A stretch of 41,968 nucleotides of DNA from Bacteroidota bacterium (GTDB lineage: Bacteria > Bacteroidota > Bacteroidia > Palsa-965), in assembly GCA_003151415.1 (NCBI GenBank), contig PLXK01000023.1:1-41968 (forward strand), given 5' to 3'. The notes under the pieces were generated by a model. The model had not been told where the DNA came from. It saw nothing but the letters and a program-made list of their open reading frames with translations, and did not search any database. Made by a program: the position numbers and the translations under genes. How positions within the stretch are numbered: the first letter of the stretch is position 1; the number at the start of each line of letters is the position of its first letter. This document shows positions 24,396 to 32,415 of this stretch, piece by piece.

Positions 24396-25394
24396 ATGAC
24401 ATTTTTAAACGGGTATCAGCAGGCAGAATCCCGCACCTGCGCAAAGCTTTGCAACATTGCTTACGAACAGGAAAACTCCAAAGATTATTTAAGCATCAAG
24501 ACAGCCATCAACGAAGCGCTGGCAGTGCTCAACAACGAAGAGAAGAGCAACTGGCAGCTGATCTGGCTGGGACTCACGCTGGACTTCGGCAACCTGATGT
24601 TTGCGGTTGAAGACAAAAACAATCCAAACACCTACGCCATCGCTCACCGCGGCACCGACTGGAAATACCTGGATGATGTGGTGCAGGACATGGACATATA
24701 CAAAACAAGTCCCCTGACTTTTCTGAATCCCGCCCGGCCGGCTGTTTTTGTGGCCCGCGGAGCTATGGATGGACTCAACGCGCTGCTTCAGATGACCGAT
24801 AACACCACACTTGTTCCGGGACTTTCCCAACAGGTGCACCTGCTGGATCTGTTGAAAAATGTGCAAAAGACCGCTCCACTGAATATATTCGTTACGGGTC
24901 ACAGCCTTGGCGGCTCTCTGGCCACTATTTTCAGCATCTGGCTTGTCGAGATGTTTATTCAGGAAACGGCGATACCCAATCCGGTAAACATCAAGACCTA
25001 TACCATCGCCGCCCCGACAACGGGCAATCAGGATTTTGTGAATCACTACAACAGCCGGATAAACCCGACAGGTCCCATCGGTTTTCAAGGCTTCCGGGTG
25101 CACAGTTTGCAGGATCTTGTGCCGCATGCTTTTGCAAACCTGAAAGACCTGCCAGGCTGCGGAATACCGGTTGATTTCCTGCTCAAGGCCGTGCTCGAAG
25201 GAGCCGTGGACACGGTGGAGTCGACCTTAAAGCTCGAAGGACTCAGCTATGTGCCCGCCGGAGAAGATCATCCGCTGATAAATATGAGTCCCAGAACAGC
25301 ACCCGCCTGCGCCAATCCGGCACGGAAACTAAACGATTATTCGTGCTGGGTTTCTTATGAGCACAGTCTGGACACCTATCTCAGCCTGATCTGA
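24396..25394 (+). CDS. Class 3 lipase-like alpha/beta-hydrolase
   Basis: 332 residues from the ATG at 24396 (an upstream GTG at 24345 would add 17 residues, but the promoter box at 24330-24337 argues against it). Lipase class 3 features: YAIAHRGTDWKYLDDVVQD near the oxyanion site and the nucleophile elbow IFVTGHSLGGSLATIFSIWL (catalytic Ser at about residue 170), with a following acidic and His region (FRVHSLQDLVPHAF). No signal peptide is seen, so it is predicted to be cytoplasmic unless secreted otherwise. It may hydrolyse lipids or esters; the substrate is unknown. It follows the LytTR regulator with its own promoter. A weak hairpin lies downstream. Confidence 0.82.
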   Translation: MTFLNGYQQAESRTCAKLCNIAYEQENSKDYLSIKTAINEALAVLNNEEKSNWQLIWLGLTLDFGNLMFAVEDKNNPNTYAIAHRGTDWKYLDDVVQDMDIYKTSPLTFLNPARPAVFVARGAMDGLNALLQMTDNTTLVPGLSQQVHLLDLLKNVQKTAPLNIFVTGHSLGGSLATIFSIWLVEMFIQETAIPNPVNIKTYTIAAPTTGNQDFVNHYNSRINPTGPIGFQGFRVHSLQDLVPHAFANLKDLPGCGIPVDFLLKAVLEGAVDTVESTLKLEGLSYVPAGEDHPLINMSPRTAPACANPARKLNDYSCWVSYEHSLDTYLSLI

Positions 25395-25436
25395 AAAGAT
25401 ATCCGCACAACCTTTCTTTTTGAATTGAGGAGGGCC

Positions 25437-25454
25437 AATCCTCTCCAGAGGATT
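25437..25454 (+). terminator. Short hairpin downstream of the lipase gene
   Basis: AATCCTCT (25437-25444) pairs with AGAGGATT (25447-25454) with a tight loop, followed by TTCTTCTCCC. It may end the lipase transcript, although the T-run is poor. Confidence 0.35.
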
Positions 25455-25584
25455 TCTTCTCCCTGTATCTGTTTTTGCATGCCCAAAAATCCCAAAACGT
25501 TTTGTTACAAATAAAACTTTTGCCTTCCTGACAACCGAAAGCGGGGGCTGACCGAAATCTACGCCCAAAGACCGCCAATGCAAT

Positions 25585-25592
25585 TACCTTTG
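25585..25592 (+). promoter_or_regulatory. -7 promoter box of the small lipoprotein gene
   Basis: TACCTTTG matches TAnnTTTG exactly. It lies 25 bp before the ATG at 25617 and so favours that start over an upstream ATG at 25578 in the same frame. Confidence 0.5.
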
Positions 25593-25616
25593 GAGTACAG
25601 AAAAAATTCAAATGCG

Positions 25617-25841
25617 ATGGAAGTGATTGAAAAAGTGAAACCGGTAAACAGCGCCAGGATAAACAGCGGTTGGGAATGCAAACAGGCAAAACCCCTCTTG
25701 CTCATTTTCATGGGCGCATGGATTTCTCTGTTGTCCTCGTGTATTGTTGTTGCAGATCATCCCCGGCACGGATGGCACAGGTGGCATCATGGCGAAGAAC
25801 ACAGAGAAGGCGAACATCGCGAAGGCGGAGAACACAGATAG
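25617..25841 (+). CDS. Small His/Glu-rich lipoprotein-like peptide
   Basis: 74 residues from the ATG at 25617; an upstream ATG at 25578 in frame is spanned by the promoter box, so it is not used. A basic N-terminus precedes a hydrophobic stretch PLLLIFMGAWISLLSSCIVV with a lipobox-like LLSSC, then a highly charged tail with many His, Arg and Glu (HPRHGWHRWHHGEEHREG). It looks like a lipid-anchored peptide with a histidine-rich tail that could bind metal. No named family is recognised. A strong hairpin terminator follows. Confidence 0.55.
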   Translation: MEVIEKVKPVNSARINSGWECKQAKPLLLIFMGAWISLLSSCIVVADHPRHGWHRWHHGEEHREGEHREGGEHR

Positions 25842-25913
25842 GCTTATCTAAACCGGCATTTTCGCTGCGCTTTTGGAGTCGTTATATAGAAAAAATCAGG
25901 AAGGCCATGCGCC

Positions 25914-25948
25914 AAAAGGGGCTGACGCAATTAACGTCAGCCCCTTTT
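25914..25948. terminator. Very strong hairpin terminator between the small lipoprotein and the Omp85-like gene
   Basis: AAAAGGGGCTGACG (25914-25927) and its exact complement CGTCAGCCCCTTTT (25935-25948) form a 14-bp stem with a 7-base loop, ending in T. A near-consensus -7 box TATCTTTA sits just beyond at 25966-25973 and probably starts the next transcript. Confidence 0.85.
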
Positions 25949-26097
25949 GTACACCAACTTTTCAGTATCTTTAAGGAATCATTCCGTTACTTACAAGAGA
26001 CTCTGAAAACAGAAAACGGCCTTTGTTGCGCTGTTCCTTGTAGATGCCGATGACCGGGAAAAACCCAACAAGAGTGAACGAGCATGTTTTGTTTCTG

Positions 26098-27375
26098 ATG
26101 TCATCCGGCCGAAAAAACACAAAATCCTTTCTTTGTTGCTGCGCCTTAGTCTTGTGTGTATCCGCAGGTTTAGCGCAATCCGACACAAGCGCCCGGTATC
26201 AGGCCAGAAAAGACAGCACAGGGATTCTGGACAGTCTGGCCGTCTGCGCAAAGCGAGACAGCCAGAAAGACATCGTGGATGTTTACAAATGGGTGTTTAA
26301 GAGAAAGCAGTCGGCTGAAATCTGTGAGCCAAGCAAAAAGGCAGGCAAGCTGGATATCGCCTTTTTGCCGGGCTTCAGCTATTCGGGTGTAACCGGAATC
26401 GGCGGGGTTATTTCGGCAAACGGAGCGTATTATGCAGACGACGATCCGAATACCAAATTGTCGGCGGTGAACACCAGTATCGGGTATACCCAAAACAACC
26501 AGACCATTATCACCCTGCTTTCCAATCTCTGGACAAAGAAAAACAAATACAATATCCTGGGCGACTGGCGTTATTACAAATACCCGGAATATACCTATGG
26601 CCTTGGCGGACATACCTCCATTGCAGAGAATGCGGATAAAGTGGATTACTCCAACCTGATTATTCACGAAGCCCTGCTGCGGCACATCCCCGGATCGGAA
26701 TTTTGTGTCGGGATGGCTTACAACATGAGCTACCACTGGAATATCAGCGAGTCGGGAACGGCAAACGGGCAGCTGAGCGATTTTCAGAAATACGGTTTCA
26801 GCAGGACCTCCATGTCATCCGGTTTGTCTGTTAACGCTTTGTATGATTCCAGAAAAAACAGCATTCATCCTTCCGACGCAACGTATGCCAGTATTTATTT
26901 TTGTCCGAATTCGACCTTGCTGGGCAGCGATCACAGTTTCAATACCCTGATGATCGATCTGCGGAAATACTTCAATATCGGAAAAAACAATGTGCTGGCT
27001 TTCTGGAGCTACGACTGGATGATGTTCAATGGAAATGCACCCTATCTGGATTTACCCAGCACGGGTTGGGATCCGTATGCAAACATGGGGCGGGGATATC
27101 TGCAAAGCCGCCTGAGAGGCAAAAATCTGATCTATCTGGAATCTGAATTCCGCTTTTCCCTGACCCCGAGCGATCTGGTTGGCGGAGTTGTCTTTGCCAA
27201 TGCCCAGGCCATTACCGACTGGCCCCAAAACAAATTCAACACCCTTTACCCCGCTGCAGGGGCAGGACTTCGCATCAAAGTGAACAAACATTCAAACACC
27301 AATATTTGTCTGGACTATGGATTCGGTATCAACGGATCGAATGGCTTGTTTATCAATTTGGGCGAAGTGTTCTGA
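26098..27375 (+). CDS. Omp85/BamA-family (surface antigen D15-like) outer-membrane barrel
   Basis: 425 residues from the ATG at 26098, chosen because it gives a signal peptide (SFLCCCALVLCVSAGLAQ) directly; an upstream ATG at 26044 is in frame. After a short N-terminal region (KDIVDVYKWVFKRKQSAEIC) come strands with the D15-like pattern: LDIAFLPGFSYSGVTGIGGV, KSTxxG-like turns, YKYPEYTYGLGG, SGLSVNALYDSRKNSIHPSDATY, LRGKNLIYLESEFRFSL, and a final aromatic residue (NLGEVF). Only a barrel is seen; POTRA domains are absent, so it is not the BamA assembly factor itself. It may be a TamA-like or patatin-associated porin. Monocistronic. Confidence 0.75.
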   Translation: MSSGRKNTKSFLCCCALVLCVSAGLAQSDTSARYQARKDSTGILDSLAVCAKRDSQKDIVDVYKWVFKRKQSAEICEPSKKAGKLDIAFLPGFSYSGVTGIGGVISANGAYYADDDPNTKLSAVNTSIGYTQNNQTIITLLSNLWTKKNKYNILGDWRYYKYPEYTYGLGGHTSIAENADKVDYSNLIIHEALLRHIPGSEFCVGMAYNMSYHWNISESGTANGQLSDFQKYGFSRTSMSSGLSVNALYDSRKNSIHPSDATYASIYFCPNSTLLGSDHSFNTLMIDLRKYFNIGKNNVLAFWSYDWMMFNGNAPYLDLPSTGWDPYANMGRGYLQSRLRGKNLIYLESEFRFSLTPSDLVGGVVFANAQAITDWPQNKFNTLYPAAGAGLRIKVNKHSNTNICLDYGFGINGSNGLFINLGEVF

Positions 27376-27395
27376 TAACCGATCGACTTATATCC

Positions 27396-27403
27396 TAAGT
27401 TTG
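27396..27403 (+). promoter_or_regulatory. -7 promoter box upstream of the polytopic membrane protein gene
   Basis: TAAGTTTG matches TAnnTTTG exactly, about 95 bp before the GTG start at 27500. No clear -33 element is seen. Confidence 0.4.
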
Positions 27404-27499
27404 TATACCGTTTTATTTAATAATTTTAAAAAGAATTAAAATCAGACAGAAAAGATATTCTGACAAACTTGCCGGTATGAACGAACTCAATCCCCCAAA

Positions 27500-29302
27500 G
27501 TGCAAATAGATTCTAACCGCGATCGTTTACTGACCTTGCTGGTCCATGCCTTATCACTCATCTTGTGTGTGTTTTCGGCCTATTTCTTTTTGGAACGCAC
27601 CCTTCCTTTTGACGGAGCTTTTTACAGTTTCCAGATTTCCGAAACAGGTACATTTTCCATTGCCAACTCCCGGTATGGCATCTTTTACACGCAGCTTCTG
27701 CCGCTTCTGTTTTTAAAGCTGGGCGCTTCGCTAAAGACTTTTCTGTTTGTCTATTCCCTTTCGTTTGCCCTCTGGAATTATATATTCTGCCTGATTATCG
27801 TTTATGTGTACCGCAAACCCGGCATTGCCCTGGCTTTGGTTCTTGTGCAGGTGCTTGCCTACCGCCTGAGCTTTTTTTATACGGTATCCGAAATTCATTC
27901 CAGTGTGGGCCCCTTGTTTTTGTTGGCGGCGCATCTGGCCAGCTGGCCCGAGAAATTCAATTACCGGGCGGGTTTGGTTTTGCTTGTTTTGATGGTCTGG
28001 CTTTCGTTCATTCATGTGCTGAGTCTGATTCCGGCCGTTTTCATTGCCGGCTATTTTGTGGTGAACCGTCTTTCCCTTCTCAAGGACAAGGGTTTTCTCA
28101 TTTCCTTCGGACTTGGTTTTGTCGCATTTCTGCTGGTCATCACTTCGTTTTCCGACGGATCTTATCAGGCCACAAAAATGATCGGGCCTTCCGATTTGCT
28201 GGACTTTGTCATGGCTCCTTCTTCATCACAGGGGTATCAATATTTCAAAAAAGAGTTTGTAAGCCTGGAACTCACTTTTATTGCCGGCGTGCTTTGTTTT
28301 GTAGCGCTGGCCGTGGCCTTCCGGAAGTTCAAAATGCTGGCGTTTACCCTGGTTTCCCTGCTGGGCACCTGGGCCTTGATCATGGCCTACAACAAGGAAC
28401 CGGCAAGTCCGTTCTCCATGCAGAATTACTGGCCTTTGTTCGGAGTCTTCATTGCACTTCCTTTGGCGTATGAACTTTTGCCGCGGATCCGCCAAAGCTG
28501 GATCCTGCTCCTCCTGCTCGTTCCGCTTTTTGGATTTTCCCTTTTGGGTATCGCACGCAAAGGGGTGTATGTTACCGATCAGATCGATTATCTCAAACGG
28601 GTGACGACCCAGAACGACGGGCAAAAATCCTACCGCTATATTGTGCATCCCGACAATGTCAATTGGGACAACATGCAGGTTTCCTGGGATCTTTCTTTTC
28701 AAAGTCTTTTGATTTCTTCGATGAACGACGCTTCCTGTTCGCGCACGTTTTTCAGCACTGGCGATACAGCCATTATGAGAGAGTGGACCACCTGCGACAA
28801 GAACCGTTTTTACAATACCACCTGGAACCCGAATTGGTTTCAGCCGCCCTTTCATAAGCAGGACTTCTATGTGCTGAAACCCTGCACCTATAAGTTTTTG
28901 AACCATTTGCAGGATTCCACTTTCCGCGATTCACTGCTTTCTCCGGCCAATGTCACCATTCAAACCGACAAGGGTTCGGTCAGCCTGTTGCGTAACAACG
29001 ACCGCATTCTGCCCATTACCGTTACCAACAACAGCAAAATGGTCATTCCCTCGCGGGCCAGTTCGGCCAAACAGCTTTATCTGAATTACGATGTGTATGA
29101 CCTGAACAACCGCCTGGTCATCAAATGCGGTCGCGGAAGTTTGCTGGAAAGCGATATCCTGCCGCTCTCCTCGATTGTTACCGGAGTGACGCTGAACCTG
29201 AGTAAACTCGAAAGAGGAAGCTATAATCTGGTGATTGATTTGTTCAGAAACGACTGCAAGCATTTTGGAATTAACCACAAAGTGAGAATCACGATTTATT
29301 AA
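27500..29302 (+). CDS. Polytopic membrane protein, GT-C-like layout, function unknown
   Basis: 600 residues from a GTG at 27500; no ATG start is available in frame before the first TM helix. About 10 hydrophobic helices occupy residues 10-360 (LLTLLVHALSLILCVFSAYF, LALVLVQVLAYRLSFFYTVS). An Asp in the first loop (FDGAFYSFQI) and the helix layout recall GT-C membrane glycosyltransferases, but no diagnostic motif is certain. The C-terminal 240 residues are soluble, likely periplasmic. The next gene starts 33 bp after the stop on the same strand, so the two may form an operon. Function unknown. Confidence 0.6.
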   Translation: MQIDSNRDRLLTLLVHALSLILCVFSAYFFLERTLPFDGAFYSFQISETGTFSIANSRYGIFYTQLLPLLFLKLGASLKTFLFVYSLSFALWNYIFCLIIVYVYRKPGIALALVLVQVLAYRLSFFYTVSEIHSSVGPLFLLAAHLASWPEKFNYRAGLVLLVLMVWLSFIHVLSLIPAVFIAGYFVVNRLSLLKDKGFLISFGLGFVAFLLVITSFSDGSYQATKMIGPSDLLDFVMAPSSSQGYQYFKKEFVSLELTFIAGVLCFVALAVAFRKFKMLAFTLVSLLGTWALIMAYNKEPASPFSMQNYWPLFGVFIALPLAYELLPRIRQSWILLLLLVPLFGFSLLGIARKGVYVTDQIDYLKRVTTQNDGQKSYRYIVHPDNVNWDNMQVSWDLSFQSLLISSMNDASCSRTFFSTGDTAIMREWTTCDKNRFYNTTWNPNWFQPPFHKQDFYVLKPCTYKFLNHLQDSTFRDSLLSPANVTIQTDKGSVSLLRNNDRILPITVTNNSKMVIPSRASSAKQLYLNYDVYDLNNRLVIKCGRGSLLESDILPLSSIVTGVTLNLSKLERGSYNLVIDLFRNDCKHFGINHKVRITIY

Positions 29303-29335
29303 ATCCCAACCGATTCTTCAGCGATATCATTGACG

Positions 29336-29872
29336 ATGAAGTACTTTTTTCCGGCCATTGTATTGCTTTGTATCTCCTCCGGGGCTTTTGCCCAGAAAAC
29401 CAAAACCGTAAAGGTGGAGACGGAAATGGACTCCATGATCCGTCAGGCCACCTCCGACCATTTTGTTGTCATTGCCGGAGAGTCATCGGATTATATCCTC
29501 ATCCGGCAAAGTGTTCAGGAGCTGAGCAAAAAAACAGGAATCTTTTACAACGATGACAACCTGATCTACGACCGGAAAAAAGGATTGATCTGGCCTCCGG
29601 ATACTTCGGGCGATGCAGATATATATGCCGGCAGCTATTTCATGCGGCGCTATGGAACCGATCTCGGGGGAGTCAATTTTCTGAGCCTGGAAATGCGCGA
29701 TTGGTATTTCAATGTACCCTATGAGCAGCGGTCTTTGCGGATGATCGTGGTGGCCGGTATATATCCCGATACCGATAAAAAGGGAGCCGAGGAGAGGCTG
29801 AAGGAAATCAAAAAATACTGCCCAACGGCATACCTGAGGAAGACAGCGATTTACATGGGCTGTATTCATTAA
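29336..29872 (+). CDS. Secreted protein of unknown function
   Basis: 178 residues from the ATG at 29336 (the TTG at 29330 is less likely). Signal peptide MKYFFPAIVLLCISSGAFAQ, then a mixed alpha/beta protein with FVVIAGESSDYILIRQSV and a final MIVVAGIYPDTDKKGAEERL, KEIKKYCPTAYLRKTAIYMG. The last part faintly resembles a SPOR fold, but this is a guess. Predicted periplasmic or surface. It follows the polytopic membrane protein by 33 bp. Confidence 0.6.
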   Translation: MKYFFPAIVLLCISSGAFAQKTKTVKVETEMDSMIRQATSDHFVVIAGESSDYILIRQSVQELSKKTGIFYNDDNLIYDRKKGLIWPPDTSGDADIYAGSYFMRRYGTDLGGVNFLSLEMRDWYFNVPYEQRSLRMIVVAGIYPDTDKKGAEERLKEIKKYCPTAYLRKTAIYMGCIH

Positions 29873-30273
29873 GGTGTGCTTGCATTCGCGTTGCTTTGGT
29901 GCATTTACTTTCAGCCTGATGTTGTGCGATATATTCGATGTGCGTTGACAAATAAACCAGTGCCTCGGCGCGGAGTGAAACAAACCATTTAGAAGGACAT
30001 TAACTCTGATGATTTCCCCCCCCCCAAAAATAACCTGTACTGTTTTGGAATTTTCGACAACTAACAAAAAAGGAATTTTTCAGTTTGCCAACAAATAACC
30101 CCGTGCTTTAGCGCGGGGTAGGAAAAGTCAGATGTACATGGGCTTTAGCCCTGACACCCCGGATTTATGGATCGAAGAAGGCTTCCCTCTTTCAGAAGGA
30201 TCCGGTATTTTTTTCAGGACGATTAAACATTAACGAAAAGAAGCAGTCTAATTAAAAACCGAACGACCAACCG
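29873..30273. other. Intergenic region with a C10 run and REP-like hairpins
   Basis: About 400 bp without a recognisable gene. It holds a run of ten C at 30016-30025, two related direct repeats starting ACAAATAA (29948-29974 and 30091-30117) and two hairpins, described separately. No TAnnTTTG box was found, so the promoter of the next gene is unclear. Confidence 0.5.
30098..30151. repeat. Pair of REP-like hairpins
   Basis: ACCCCGTGC (30098-30106) pairs with GCGCGGGGT (30111-30119) across TTTA, and 20 bp on GGGC-TTTA-GCCC (30140-30151) forms a second stem with the same loop. A diverged copy of the first lies at 29948-29974. Short palindromic extragenic repeats with TTTA loops are familiar in Bacteroidota genomes (recalled, not searched). 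Confidence 0.55.
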
Positions 30274-31101
30274 ATGAGAGCCAAATCTTTGTTTTTTTTC
30301 GTTTTTCTGATCTGTCTGATAGACTTTTCGCAGGCGCAGGATGTTCCTGAGGGCTATTCCTACAGACGGAACCCCAGGCCGGAACGCAGGCAAAGACAGA
30401 AAGAAGAAATAGCATCAACCCCGCGCGGCTATATTGCCGTGAACTCCGGATTCGGGGCGCCGGTGGGCAATTTTGCCGTTAATTTCGGGACCAGTTATGG
30501 CAACTATGCCCTTCCCGGTCAGATACAATCGCTCACGGCTTTTGTTCCGGTCAATCATACCAATGTGGGTGTGGCGGTGATGATTGGAGTTCATGACAAT
30601 GCCTATGATGTAAATAGTTTTGTAAACAATATCCAGCTCACTGAAGCCAACGCAAACAAGATTTATTTGGCTGATGGAAGCAGCGATTATCAGGAAACAA
30701 GTATTCTGGCGGGTGTGTTTTATACCATTCCGGTAAAACGGTTTTCGTTCGATTTCAGGCTGATGGGCGGATTGCTGGTCTGCCGGCTTCCCGAAGTGCA
30801 ATATGAGGCTTACATCCCCCAAACGGCAACGGCCGCCGAGCAGGATTTTCTCTGGAATTCGCAGCCAAGTTCGTCGCAGGCCTTTGCCATTGACCTGAGT
30901 GCGGGTGTGAGGTATTCCTTGCGCCGCCGGCTGTGTTTGATGGGCAACATCGATTTCATGCATGCCAATGTGCATTATGCTTCTTACCAGCAGTATGTCG
31001 ACCCCAACGGCAACCTGATCATCAGTCCCATGACCGGCAATACACCGATATCTCTTGTGAACATCAGTGTGGGTCTGGGATTTGAATTCGGCAGGGAATG
31101 A
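30274..31101 (+). CDS. Outer-membrane beta-barrel protein
   Basis: 275 residues from ATG at 30274. Signal peptide (FFFVFLICLIDFSQAQ) then a short Arg-rich segment (RRNPRPERRQRQKEEI) and alternating amphipathic strands: GYIAVNSGFGAPVGNFAVNF, FSFDFRLMGGLLVCRLP, AIDLSAGVRYSLRRRLCLMG, VNISVGLGFEFGRE. The last strand resembles barrel ends. The family is not more precisely recognised; the barrel is seen by pattern only. A C10 homopolymer lies 250 bp upstream. Confidence 0.68.
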   Translation: MRAKSLFFFVFLICLIDFSQAQDVPEGYSYRRNPRPERRQRQKEEIASTPRGYIAVNSGFGAPVGNFAVNFGTSYGNYALPGQIQSLTAFVPVNHTNVGVAVMIGVHDNAYDVNSFVNNIQLTEANANKIYLADGSSDYQETSILAGVFYTIPVKRFSFDFRLMGGLLVCRLPEVQYEAYIPQTATAAEQDFLWNSQPSSSQAFAIDLSAGVRYSLRRRLCLMGNIDFMHANVHYASYQQYVDPNGNLIISPMTGNTPISLVNISVGLGFEFGRE

Positions 31102-31173
31102 AATGTTCCGCCTTTTTTTTCCTGGCGGTGGATACTGAAATTTGTTTCACATCAGGCATTGGTATTTGCAGGA

Positions 31174-31788
31174 TTATTTTCCAAAAAATCCGGTTTGCGT
31201 ACCATCTGTAGCACCCCCCCCTTTTCTTTCTGACAAAACCGGTTTTCTATAAGGAAAAATTACTTTTCCAATTGCATCCCCTGTTTTTCCAACGGGAAAA
31301 TCTTCTTTTCCAATTGACAAAACCTGTTTTCCAACAGGCAAATCCTCTTTTCCAATTGACAAAACTTGTTTTCCAACAGGCATCATTCCTTTTCCGATTG
31401 ATATCTTTTGTTTGTTCTTTGACACCATCACATTTTCAATTGACAAAGCTTTTTTTCCTTTTGACATGGGTTGTTTTCGTGTCTGAAAAGTCATTTTTCC
31501 TATTGGAAAAAAAGGTTTTCCTTCTGACAAAGCTGTTTTTCCAATTGGAATGAAAGGTTTTCCTATTGGCAAAGCCATTTTGTCTGTCGGCATCAGGTGT
31601 TTTCCTATTGGCAAAGCTATTTTGTCTGTCCGCATCATCTGTTTTCCAATAGGCAAAACTGTTTTTCCAATGCGCATGCTTTGTTTTTCATTTGACAAAA
31701 TAGTTTTGCCTGACAGCTCGTGTTGTTTGTCGTCTGACAAAAACAGCTTTTTAATTGCGTATACCTGATTTTCCTCTGCAGTTCTCAT
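31174..31788 (-). CDS. Seven-residue-repeat protein (IGKx repeats)
   Basis: 204 residues made almost wholly of seven-residue units, about 25 of them, with the core [L/M]-P-[I/V]-G-K-x-x (LPVGKQVLSIGKEDLPVGKQ, LPIGKHLMPTDKMALPIGKP). The underlying DNA has a 21-bp period. No signal peptide, Cys-free, Lys-rich. The regular spacing suggests a solenoid or fibrous protein, or a repeat tract selected as DNA. A near-perfect promoter box (31858-31865) and an ATG support expression. A run of eight G (31214-31221 on the plus strand as C) lies in the last 25 codons, so slippage would change the C-terminus. Function unknown. Confidence 0.55.
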   Translation of the reverse strand: MRTAEENQVYAIKKLFLSDDKQHELSGKTILSNEKQSMRIGKTVLPIGKQMMRTDKIALPIGKHLMPTDKMALPIGKPFIPIGKTALSEGKPFFPIGKMTFQTRKQPMSKGKKALSIENVMVSKNKQKISIGKGMMPVGKQVLSIGKEDLPVGKQVLSIGKEDFPVGKTGDAIGKVIFPYRKPVLSERKGGGATDGTQTGFFGK

Positions 31789-31857
31789 TTTTCTTTTTCA
31801 TATTTATTTTATTTATCCAAGCATAAAATTTTCATTTTTCGGATTGCATTTCGCTTT

Positions 31858-31865
31858 CAAATATA
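31858..31865 (-). promoter_or_regulatory. -7 promoter box of the seven-residue-repeat gene
   Basis: Minus-strand TATATTTG matches TAnnTTTG exactly, about 70 bp upstream of the ATG at 31786-31788. It is the main argument that the repeat frame is expressed. Confidence 0.45.
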
Positions 31866-32415
31866 TTTTTCTCTTTCAATCGAAGCATTCATATCCTATA
31901 TATATATAATCCTCGAGGGTGCCTTTTTGTTCCAGCTGACATGCAGATTTTTTGATAAATACGCGAATAGACTTAAAATCGACTAAGAAAAACAGCAGAA
32001 AACGATAAATGGATAAGGAGGGAATGTGCTTTTTAAGTAAAAAGCGAAGAGCGTTTTTTGCAAGGTCTTTCCGTTTTCGCTTGATTTCTTTAAGACGAAA
32101 AGGAAAAAGCATCAAAATATTTCTGAAAATTATTTGCTAAATGTGATATATATGCTGAAGAACTCAAAAAAACACAACCTCAAGGATTTAATTAAAAGCC
32201 CGGCACTTTGTGTTTCGGTTTTTTTTATGGGTTTATCTGGCCTTCGAATCGGGAACATTCTGCCGGCCAATCAATGAAACCGACCATCCGCTCATTCTCC
32301 TTCTCCTGCTTGGATATTTATCCTAACTTGCCTGAAATCATTTGTATTTGTTTTCTGATTTCGGCTGTTGTTCTTTTGTCTGAACGAATAACAGCCGGAA
32401 TCCAAATCATCGGGT
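31866..32415. other. AT-rich intergenic region
   Basis: About 550 bp between divergent genes, low in GC. A 79-codon minus-strand frame at 31876-32115 is Lys/Arg/Phe-rich without a family or promoter, so it is not called. An inverted repeat CGGCTGTT (32362-32369) and AACAGCCG (32390-32397) with a 20-bp spacer lies just upstream of the next gene. Confidence 0.4.

Noticed and set aside
26098-27375. Assignment of the barrel gene as bamA
   Set aside because: No POTRA domains and only about half the usual length; only the barrel similarity is supported.
31240-31760. 21-bp period as a possible CRISPR or satellite array
   Set aside because: Units are contiguous without spacers and keep one reading frame with a heptad protein pattern.
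31876-32115. 79-codon minus-strand frame rich in Lys, Arg and Phe
   Set aside because: Low-complexity AT-rich sequence, no family, no promoter box and no plausible start context; probably chance.
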